Source: Chamaelirium japonicum
Lineage: Eukaryota > Streptophyta > Magnoliopsida > Liliales > Melanthiaceae
Assembly: GCA_947650365.1 (NCBI GenBank)
Contig: OX393553.1
Coordinates: forward strand, 67,429,716-67,493,715
Length of the DNA: 64,000 nucleotides
Direction: 5' to 3'
Shown here in pieces: positions 49,101-61,400 of this stretch (positions are counted from its first letter, which is position 1; each line of letters begins with the position of its first letter). Position numbers and translations under genes: made by a program. A model generated the notes under the pieces. It saw nothing but the letters and a program-made list of their open reading frames with translations. It was not told the DNA's origin and did no database searches.

Positions 49101-51857
49101 TAAACTGTGGCCAACTAAAACAGTTCCATGAGAAAGCAGCTTCTTTAAGGATTTCTGCAAAAACACTAAGATCAGCTTTGGAGCAGAGAATCTAAGGATT
49201 AACTGGTAGATCACAGACAACTGCTCTTACCTGTATATCACCTAATGAACAAGTAACTCCCTTCAAATCTTCAGCAGATACACCGGTGATCTCTGTTCTA
49301 TAGTCAGTGACAACCTTATTGGGGTTTACAAATCTATCAAGTTTAACCTGAAAATTACAGCTATTCTGTAAAGCATGCACCATCCAGAAAGAAAAAATTA
49401 TAGACGTGATGTTTGAAATGTCTAGAACATGATAGTCAACCCACAATAAGAATTATTTATGTCCCCAAATTACATTTCCCTAGTAAGTTATGGCATAAAG
49501 CAAAGGGGCATCGTACCTCTAAATTATGGTCTACTGCACAAACTCTCACTACCGCTTCAGTGCCATCCATGCAAAGAACCATCTCACAATCAACAGAAAC
49601 CATAGAATTTGATTTCATTGCCTTCGAAACTTTACCTAGGGGAACAATTATCCACTCCTGTGCCACATTATTCCATCGAAATAAATGCAATATATTGTAA
49701 GAAATGGCATTAAAAGACTCACATGTTATGCATGTTAGATAATTGTAGATGTATTGATGTGCCGAAATTCGTAAACTTAAGATAATATTGTCTCCAAAAC
49801 AGGAAGCCATAAGTGATGAACTTTAAGCCACTTCTGAAAAATTAAGCTTTATGCAATCAGCATCACAGACAAGCCATTAACATGGTATCAATTTCCCATT
49901 AAAATTATTTATAACTTCAAATCAGGTGATACTTATTATTGTGGAATCCTTTTTAATGGCCAGGCTAACGCCTATGGTTTCCCAGGTGAGCCCCCGTCTG
50001 CTATTTTTTGTCTCTGGTAGTAAGCTGATTTGGCCCCAAAGGACCCAAGATTTACGTTATCCTTCATCAACTCAAGCTCCCATGTGTAAACCTCTGCATA
50101 TTTCCTTATCAACAGACGAGCCTATTGGCAAAGACCCAATTCCGGTGTTTCAGGAAACTGTCTTTCCTCCCTACCTTTCGGAGACTCAAGATTGCAAGCA
50201 TTAAACATATCCTCATGGTAGAATAATTCATTCCCTCCAAAGTGATCTCCCTAAGCAGTGACGATCAGAACATACTTGAGTAGCTAGCTATTATTTTATT
50301 TTATGATGAATTAATAAAATCTATGATTGATGCATAACAGAATAACATGTGATGCATGGTTACAATAATACTCAGATGTATTTTAGGACCAGTGTGGAAT
50401 GTGCCTGATGTTACGTTTGATGAGATAAGAGAAATGGGTGGAATTGTACCCGTTGGCTATTATTGACTTATCATCAGCGGTAGAGTAAGTATCATTGGAT
50501 GGAAGAATACCATGTGGAGTCAGATCAGGAGGTCTCTACTCGGCAAAGGTGAGTTTACCTCTTCTAGTCATCTATTATAGTAGGAAATTCAATGTATTTA
50601 CGAGACACAAAACTTGATGACATAAGACATACACATGAACACACATCACATAGGGTATATACATGAACATATGACATAGAACGTACACTTGGACATATAT
50701 ATGACATGGAATATTAAATAGAACATTGAACATAGAATATACATGTACTTATGTAACGCCTTACAGTAGAAAGTGATGACTATGAACATTTCTTGATTAG
50801 GTTACATGCTTTTTGTATAGGAATATTGCATGGTTTGCTATATGTCACATGCTCAGTACCTGCTTAGAAACTGTTGTTATCAAAACTTATAATTATTTTC
50901 CCTGTTTAGTCAGTTTCTAGTATTACATTAACATGATGTTGATGGATAACTATTAGTTGTAAGCTCACTAGTAGTTATCAACTAATCTCCCATTTTATGA
51001 GGGTTGTCTATATAAACAAGAAGAGCCTTTTTCAGGTTGTGGTTGCTAGTGTCCAGAGGCGTAGCTTGGAGCAATGGGGTAGACTCCACAGTAGTTAGTT
51101 TTTAGTATTCCTTTCAGTATATCTTGTAATCAGATTGTAATTCTAGAATAAGATATAATTGTTTATGTTTCTCTAGTTAGTTGCCGTATGCACTGCCTTG
51201 GTACCATAGGATACCTTGGTAGACCTCTCCTCATGGTCCCCTCTGACCAGTAGCATAGTGAATAAAAAGAATACAAAAATAAAAATTATAATATGACACC
51301 TAGTAGTTAATGGTTATCCTAACCCTACCTGGAGCGTTGTTGTGATTTGTGTGAAAATCCTTTGGATCGCCCTTGAGGTTAGAGCTCCCGTGCCGCCATA
51401 AGAGTAAATCCTTCAAGCATAGCGTAACAGCTGAGTGTTACCTATATTTGAAAGATAGTCCTCCCTTTGGTCGAGTTACTTCCCTGGGAAGTTCATGTAG
51501 CATAGTCTACAAGCATTCCAAAATTAATAGAATGCTTTTATCAAAATCTACACACTTTGTCGGTGACTCAATTAGACCGTCCATATGGTTGCCCCGGGTA
51601 ATCATTAAGTGGTAGCGATTCTGGGTTACTTCGGTCATGGGTACTTCTCACCCCCTATTTAAAATGGTATTTCTTGAACCCACAAGTTTAAAATAAAAAG
51701 TAAACTATTTGTAACGTTCTATGGGTTTTTTCCAAATCAAAAAATGTTTTCTCAGTGGTGCTTTCTCAAAAATCCCCAACCTACTTTTCAACCAAACCCA
51801 AACCCCATCACCCTCGAATTTTACGGTTTTCTCTTTGCCAAAAATCTGGGGCATGAC

Positions 51858-51934
<77 letters not shown>

Positions 51935-54900
51935 TACGAGCTCATCACTCCAGCGTTCATCGATTCATCCTTGGGTCTTATTTAACGATCTTGATAACGT
52001 CACCAGATTGGCTAATGGCAAAACCCTCGAGATCAGCATCAAGCTGTGTGTCCTACCTAATGAGGTCACTCATGACGTCATGGTCGCCCAAAGGTAAGAC
52101 CTGCATGATCAACCTTGGGTCGTGTACCTTGCGCTTCTTAGCAGTTGTCGTCCTACTGTTGTCACCAATGTCATCGCCCATGACGTCACCAGGTTGCCCA
52201 AAGGTCGGACCTGTATGATCACTGTTGGGCCGTGTATCTTTCCTGATGACGTCAAAAACGACCACTAGGTCGTCCATTGGCAGGCCTTCGTGACCGCCTG
52301 AGTGACACACCATTGAAACCGTCGACCTTCTGATGGTGTCACCAGGTCACCCAATGGCAGGACCTTTGATATAGCCTCCAGGGCATGTGTGCCTTTGCTA
52401 TTCTGACCATTTAGACCTTCCGCCATGTTCTGCATTTATCTCTAATCTACCTCATGTTGACCATCCATGTAGCCACGTGTTAATAATCCGTGATGCCATG
52501 TGGACGATGAGTGTTTCACGTTTTTGGCACCCACACTTCTACTTGGTTTTTGATGCCTAAAACCATCTAAATAATTGATTTATTATTAAGAATCACATTA
52601 AACTACTAAATCAACTGATTTTGTAAATTATGCTCTCATATTATACTGGTAATGCGTGTAAGCAATACATATCACGTGGTAGTTGATACATAGCTATGCT
52701 ACTATCATATTTAGAACAAAGTTTAGTCAAATTATTCTCATTTTCTAAGATCAAGCATTATTCAAAGGCTTGAATACAGCAATTGAATAATTCAGTGGCC
52801 ACTAGGGGTGGCAATGGGTCAGGTCCGGTCGGGTTGAGACATAGGTATAAGGGCAAAACACCCAACCCGAACCCCGACCCGTTGAATAAATGGGTCAAAA
52901 ACTTAAACCCAAACCCGAACCGCCTAATAAACGGGTTGACCCGACCCGACCCGACCCGTTTAACCCGTTTACTAAACAAGTTGGGTCGTGTCAAGTCGGG
53001 TTGGGTCAACAGAACCCATGTAAACCTGTCGGATTGGGTCAGACGGGTCGGATTGGACCGGGGTTGGTTCAGGTTGGGTCAGGTCGGCTCGGGTTGGGTT
53101 GACACGACCCATTTGGTAAACGGGTCAAGTCGGATCAATCGGGTTATAGGTACAAACCCGAATAAACGGGTCAATCGGGTCGACCTGTTTATGACCCGAA
53201 CCGTTTTGGCCAAACCCAAACTCGCTAACTTCGGGTCGGGTTGGCGGGTCGGGTCAAGGATTGCCACCCCTAGTGGCCACTATGTTTATATAAGGCTCAA
53301 GCATGGGCTAACTCTTTGTGAACGGATTCAATATATTATTTAAGTATCAATTATTACTAATCATATTAAACGCAACCTTTCCTGTAAGGCAAAGAGTCCA
53401 ACTTAAGCCATGGAGAAGCAAGGTCGTTTTTATTTGGATTTTACGATCATCCATTTGGGAATTGCTTTTATGTATTTTTCAATTCACTAAAATAAAAAGC
53501 TACATCTTCAATTCAGTTCTCAAACTTTTCATCTATCTTAAAAACTTTCCACTCCTTTTCTGCAACTCACACAACTAAGAGCCTTTCCTTGCTAGAGCTT
53601 AGCTAAGATACACTCTGTCACAAAATTCTTCATTAAGGGTCCGCTCTTTTGGTGAGTAAAATAGGTTAGACATTGATTTACCCAGGTAATCTCACTTTGT
53701 GCCATGTTTTTTTGTCCAATGTCCCGGCTAAATGGATTCCCAAGATTCCCATTTTTTCTAGTTTGGTGGCACGTTAGAGTCCCACCAAAATTGGTCGGAC
53801 ATTGATTGCTCACCAAGGGCTAGACATTATTTGCCCGAGCGATCGGTTCGATACACCGGATATCCTGATTTACCCAGCAAAAAAGAACATGAGACATATA
53901 ATTTCTTGAGACATCATTGTCCTTGCCCATGAATGTCTCAAGCAAACAAATTTTTCACCCCATTTATGTCTTGTCAAAAGGACCCTAAAAACAAACTGTC
54001 AGATCACAGTCTGTGTATGTGCGAGTTTCATTCTAACAGGCTAGAATTTAAAAGTGTTTCTCCAGATATGAGGAAAGAGCTTATACTTCTTTGGAACAGA
54101 AACTTCTGCAAGCAGAATATATGTAACCAAAAACTTGTGGATATCTCGAAGACAAGGAAAAAGCTAGTGGGATTTATTGTGAAATGAGGAAAAAGATCCA
54201 CTCGTGATACATAAAATAGAGATAGTAGGATTTCTCGTAAAACGAAGAAAAGCTTCCACTTCTATGGCACAACAGTTTGTGTACTCTCAATATGATTTGG
54301 TCGTAATTGACAGAGGAGTTTCCCATGTGAACTGTACCAGCAATTCCAATTATTGTTAAGACAGCAGTGATATAAAAAGAACAGCTGAGAGGAAATCATT
54401 GACTAGGCAATCTTTTCATTATTGGAATGAATGTATATATCCTACTATGTGAAACTATAGTGCCAAAGAATGAAAACAAGGACTGAACGTCTATCCAGAT
54501 GCACTAAAGCATTGAAAGGATGTAGTATTTCACCTTCATGAACGTTTAAGATCGATACTGTATTAAAAATGAAATAACAGCGAATTTATGAATGTCAACT
54601 TTACAAATTGCAAATAAATTGACTTTACATGAGACCAACAGAAAAAAAAAAAAAACTTCATCAAGAAAAAAGAATAAAGTTTGATCGAGTTTATAAGAGT
54701 TTCACGACCACATCGAGTGATGATTAACTATTATCAAAGACAATGCTGAGCCTCAAGTGAACTGTCCCGTGAAAAATAGGACAATTTTAAGTGCATGCCA
54801 TTGATAAGCAAGCATAATACAATCATATAGACTGCTTTAATAAAAAAAAATTATGTAACAATAACAAGAACTGAAGATGGAAACAGACCTCATCATTTGA

Positions 54901-57900
54901 TGGAAAAGAATAATGTTGTGCATAATTTGGGTGTTCAACAGTCAAACGGACTAGCCTCTGCATTTCCCCAAAATATACGTCAACGACAATAAAATATTGA
55001 TCAGTAGACTGATATTCCTTTCATGTTATCAACAACATTTGCTTATTAACTTACACAAACTATAGCCAAATGACAATAATAGAAAGCAGATTTTGATTGG
55101 CTCCAGCATTAATGCCTAGTAAGACTATTGGGCAGCTACATACAATTAAAGCACTAGAAACCCATCAAAATAAGGTTATTAGACACGAAATTTATGTCAC
55201 CGATATTGTTAGATACCCTCACACCTCAAAACCCGGGTTGTAAGGGGAGGTCCACATGGGGTATATTAAGCGGGTGATGGGTGTCTCCCTCATCGATGTG
55301 GGACTATTCGTCAACACTCCCCCTCACGCGGAGCACAATGATCCTCCCACGCAGAGCACACGTGGCAAGGCACGATCAGTGGGGAGCACCCGGAACGGGA
55401 GCAGGAGCAGGAGATGGGACAACTCTGATACCATGTTAGATACCCTCACACCCCAAAACCCGAGTTGTAAGGGGAGGTCCACAGGGGGTATATTAAGCGG
55501 GTGATGGGTGATTCCCTCACCGATGTGGGACTATTCGTGTCAACACTCCCCCTCAAGCGGAGCACGCGTGACAAGGCACGATCAGTGGGGAGCACCCGGA
55601 GCGGGAGCGGGAGCAAGAGTAGGAGACGGGCCCGCTCTGATACCATGTTAGATACCCTCATGCCCTAAAAGCATGTTAGATATCCCCACGCCCCAAAACT
55701 CGGGTTGTAAGGGGAGGTTCGCAAGGGGTATATTAAACGGGTGATGGGTATCTCCCTCACCGATGTGGGACTATCCGTTAACAGATATAAAAAATGAAAA
55801 GTAGATCATGACATTTAAATGACAGTCTTCCCATTTATAAGAGAATTATTGATCCAATGAATCATATGGGTGCTTTTAGATCCACGCAATTGCACATTCC
55901 TTCGCTAAAACAATAGGAAGGTTCTGTCCAACTAGGCTAGTATTTACATTATCTATTCAACCGATTAATCCTATGTTAAACAGAGGAGAGAATAGACTAA
56001 GGGAAGGATCGATTACGACGATCCTTTGATTTGTTAATAAGTCGGAATAGACCGAAGAATCCTAGGAGTATCCTTTTTTTAGAGAACTCCCTCTTGTGTG
56101 AGGGAGGGGTTTGGCATGGACCCCTACCTGTTTATTAATAAAACAAACTAGTTACAACAATAAGAAGTGGCAACTAAAAGGATTACAACAATGAAGAAAA
56201 CAAAGCTCTCAGTGTTTTCAGGAAAGCAGAAATCCATAGCTTCAAAGTCTCTGATATTCGTCTGATAATCTATAGCCCAAGAACTAGGAAAACCTAAACC
56301 CTAGCGTCAGTAACTATAGGGTCCAATTATGGAATCCTGGATTAATTTTGAAAAAGTGCAAAAAGTTGTGTTCAAGTTGGACTCCATTACCTAGATTCTC
56401 TCCCAAGGAAAACTAAATTGTATAAGTGTTAATGTTTGATTGGAACTCTCAACTCTATTAGGTAGGCTTTCTCATAAGGAAATACTAATTGCATAGGAGC
56501 TCATGATTGATTAAGACCGCCAGTCGAAACTAAATTTGGGGAAGATAGAGGCCAACTTGATGGACAATCGACTATCAAGGGGTTCCGGTCTTAGTTCTCT
56601 CAAGTCAATATCACTTCACCGACGTGCGGATTAGGAGATGGAGCCATCTCATCAAGTGCCATCTAAGCCATTACATCTATCTAGATAAAGGGATGAATAC
56701 AGATCACAGAAGGGCTCGAGGTGCCATGGATGGCAAGCGATGGTTACACCCTCCACGGAAGGAAAGGGCATGTATGAGACAAAAACGACCTCATATATGG
56801 ATGATGGTCCCCGAGATTACGCTTCGACATGTAAGTAACAGATGGACAAAGTATGTTCCTAAAAGGAGGGAAAAGTGTGCATGATCATAGGAAAATAGTC
56901 AAACACGAGATACAATAGGCAGCATTGGAGATTATTGTTACCAATCTACAGAATCCATGACCAATATAAGCCGCCTAAGGGCCACATGTAAGGAGGGATC
57001 TCTCTAGATCCTTGGATTCGAACTCTGAATACATCCACTCAATGTTGTTTATTCGACTTTTAGAATGTAGATCGGAGGGTTCGTGATCCTAACACCAAGG
57101 ACCGCTTAACCAAGGTATTGGTATTTGGGTGCAACTAGGAACGAAGGTGGAAGGAGAACCACATTGCAGAGTTGAAGACTTGGGAGAGGTGATGGAACAG
57201 AAAAATCATCCAAATTAATGATTCATCAAAAATATATTTAAAATATAATTTAAGCTAAGGCATATTCTCAAAGAGAGGATCCAATTTGAGAGGCTTCTAC
57301 CCCATGGCTCTAACCATCTAATATTGTATCATTTATCCTTTAAGAGACCATATTATAGTGTGCATTTTCAATAGCAGTCTATTGAGAGACCATATTCTAT
57401 TGTGGATTTTTGGTGTGGCGACCCCAAGTAGAAGCCAATTTTGTGGAAGATAGAGATGGCTTGATGGAAAACCGACGAGTTCCCTAAAGTCGACATCACT
57501 TCACCAACTTGGGACATGTGATGGAGCCTTCTTAGAATGTGTTCCATCTAAAGTCGTGACACCTCTATAGATCAAGGGATGAATCTGAATCGTGGAGGAG
57601 ACTGAGGCACGATGGATAGCCAACGACAATTACACCCTCCACAAAAGGAAAGGCCACGTATGATATGCATATTATCCAATATTATTAAAGGCGCGCCTAG
57701 GCGCGCGCCCCTAGGCTCAGGCTCAACTAGGCTCAGCCCCTGCACCTTAAAAAGCACAAGACCAGGCTCTGTAAGAAAGGCGCGCGCCTAGGTCTAAGGC
57801 GCGCGCCTAGGCTCCAGGCGCAAAAAAGGCGCGCCTAGTTGAACCATGTGCAATTATGTGCTTGCAATTGATTTTTTTGGCAATATGATGAAGTTATTAA

Positions 57901-58371
57901 GTATATTTGATTCATGATAACAGTAATCTGAATATTGGCACATTGATTGAATATTATTTACATTCAAAATTATTTGTTATAGTTCTTAGGTATGACCATA
58001 TGAGCAATTGTGGGTTGGATTTGATGCCTTTGATATTATTTCAACTATTACAAGATTCAATGAGTTTTCTTTTCTTTCTCAATTTGCACATTTTATACTG
58101 ATTTAGAAGCATGTGCACAAGCACATGGATGAAATAACGCATTCAATCATTCACTATTTATTTTTTATTTACTATAATATCACATTTGATATCTTATAAC
58201 TGGTTATTGAATTTGAACTATACATATTTGAAGATTTAATATATTTTAAATGGCTTATTTAGAGCCGTAATTCAACCCTACAAGGCTACAACATTTGTGT
58301 TGTTGCAACAACGATCTATCCAATTTATCTTTTGTCTTAAGATTCATTTTTTTAGTGTAGTTATACATGTT

Positions 58372-58415
<44 letters not shown>

Positions 58416-61400
58416 GTTGTTACTTCAATCAGGCGCGCGCCTTGAGTTGCGCCTTGCGCCTAGGCTCTAGGAGACCTTTGCGCCTCATGTGCGTCTTGAG
58501 CCTTTCAAAACACTGATATTATCCCACATACCCATGATGGGTCCTCGAGATTGCGCTCCGACTGGTCAATAATGGCTGGACATTGCATGTTTCCTAAAAG
58601 GAGAGAAATGTGTGCATGATTGTAGAATTACTATCGACCGCGAAGAGCCAATCGTGGCATGACTGGAGATGGCCATTACCAACGTGCAAAATCCACACCC
58701 TATATAAGCCGCCAACAACTTTCAGGGACAAGGATCAATACGGATTCTCCCATCTAAGGGTCCTTGGTAAAGATATCAAGGAGTGATTTGCCAAAGGTGA
58801 TGGAATTTGGTAGCACGGAGAAACGAAGGTGGAAGAAGAACCTCATCGCTGAGTTGAAGACTTAAGAGAGGTGGTGGAATGGAAAAATTCCCAAACTATT
58901 ATTCGTCAAAAAGATATTGAAAATATAATCCCCAAAAAAAATTAATTAATTTTGCCACACTCATCATGGATCTAACCATCCAATAGTGTACCATTTATCC
59001 TTTCATAAATCCTGTTCTAATGTGGATTTCTAAAAGCAGTTGATTGAGAGACAATTATATTTTCTTAAATGATCCACAAATTCATTTGAAAGGTATTAAC
59101 CTTCTCAATCATAACGAAAAGCCTTAATGGGCTTGCCTAAAGTCTTTCCGACTTCAATGCTAGCTTTCCTTTCAAAGGAATCAAAAAGTGTCCCATCAAG
59201 TAGACTCCCCCATACCACGTGTAAACAACAGTAAATATAAAGCACCCTCTATTACACTAATTTTACCACATGCCTGGAAAATCACTAACAAATCGTTAGC
59301 CTCTCATGTTTCTTCAAGAAAGGTACATTAACCATCTCCTCTCAAGAAAAAGAACATTTGTGGGTAAAAGATTCACATGAAAAAGATAAAATGGGCCATC
59401 CTTAGCCAATCTGTCAATCTTATCAAAATTCATGCATCGAAGATCAATGTCATATGTATGTCAAGTTGTTAAATTGCTTCCTTTTAGGAGTCATATGTAG
59501 AGCTGCAACTTGGGCGGGTTGGGAGGTCAACACGAGCCTAACCTATGGTGTTGAATCCTCAACCCAAGCCCAACCCAACCCGAGGTCGGGTTGGCTTTAG
59601 CAGCCCAACCCGAGCTCAACAATTAGAACTCGGGTTAAGATTGGGTTGCCCGTGTTTTGTATGTGGGTCGGGTTGGATCAGGTTGGAAGGTTGGATCAGG
59701 TTCCATACAAAGTGGTTTTGAATTTTCAAAAATATTAGGAGATTAAAGCAAGCTCCAAAAACTACCAATATAAGAAATAAACTAAAAAAGGAAGATGGTC
59801 AACATATTCAAAAACAGAAGGTGAAACAAAAGAAGTCAAAGTTCCAAGTTACTTCTGCCCATGCCCAATCCGAATTCAATATAGGGGTCGGGTTCGGGTT
59901 GGGTCGGGTTGCCCAATCCCCTGCCCATGCCCAACCCGAATTCAAGTCAGGTTGAATATTTTGAACCCAAGCCCGACCCGGGAAGGCAAAATCCCAACCC
60001 AGACGCACAAAAAATCGGGTTGGGCTCGGGTTGGCCAACCCAAGTTGCAGCCCTAGTCATATGTGGATTCACTTAGGTAAGCAATCTAATTTTTATATCT
60101 AACAAGATACTAGATATTTGATTGCTTTAATGAAAATAATTACTTCTGATAAAATAATCTTTATTGTATCTCCATGTGTATCACATCAATCAAGTTCTTA
60201 TGTTTTGTGGTTTGGAGTTTGGAGTTGGACATCTGGATTATCTTTATGTTCGGTTACTATCGTATTTCTGATACTCTTGTTAGCGTTTTGATGGTAGACA
60301 TGTGATGCATAATGCAAATTTTTGCTATTTATTAATATATATATAATATTAAAAGTATATGATATATTGTCAAGTTTTTTGTATTAAGTTTTGCCGAGTT
60401 TTCGAATTGAATCGACTGGACTCATTAGGGTTTTGAGTTGAGTTGAGTAGAGTATTCATGTTTTAAGACACTGCTTTTAATATCAAAACGAAAAAGAGAA
60501 CTAGAGCAACAATAGAAATCATAAAAGCTGAGCAATATCCAAATTGTAAAAAACTAAGTTACAAGCTCTACAACTATGAAGGACAAATTAGAAACATGAT
60601 ACTATTTTTTTTAAAGGTAGGAAACATGGTACTTTCACGAAAATGAGCTTGCTTAAATGTGAATATTCGTGTCATGCTGCTGCAGTTTAAATCTACATAG
60701 ATAATAAGATGTGTCAAAAAATAACCATAGACGCCTAGGCAAGACTATATAAGTTTAACTAGATAAGAACCATGTAAAAGAGGGGAAACAACTATGCCAA
60801 CAGGTCATGTCAGATACTGAAAATAAAATTCAACAGAACTAATAAACCGATTATAAATTGATTGTCCAACTTATACCTGTTGAGGGGATTCTCGCTCTGG
60901 AAAGTCCTTGACAAACTGTTCTATTGCTTTATGGTCACTAAGCCGCTTTATAATTTTGCCGAAGAACTAAAACCAAAATGACCAAGAAATCTCAAAGTTT
61001 TGGTAGTAGATATATCACTATTGAGAAGAAATTACCTTCATAAAAGTTCATAGCATTTTACAGTAGTTACATGATATAAGCATTGTACAGTAGTTACCTT
61101 CATATCATCTTCTTGAGTGAATGTTTTCAGAAAAGTAACCAAGATATCTGTTGACCTTTTTGCTGGGTCACTTAAACCAGCACCAAATTTCTTATCATGA
61201 TAGTTCAAAAAATCCTTCCATCCTCCTTTCACACCTTTCATTCCCTGTTTTTGAGCTAGTCTCACAATCTCAACAAGCACCTAAAGATTAATAAAGTCAA
61301 GCATGCATTATATAAATCAAAATACTAATTTAAGCATCATGTTTTAACAAGAGATTTACTTGAATTTTAGCAAGATAGCATTTATATATACCCATCATGA

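Noticed and set aside
51721-52218. 165-codon frame with a long SLSLSL run
   Set aside because: It runs through the TC microsatellite and the minisatellite in SDN intron 4, on the strand opposite the gene.
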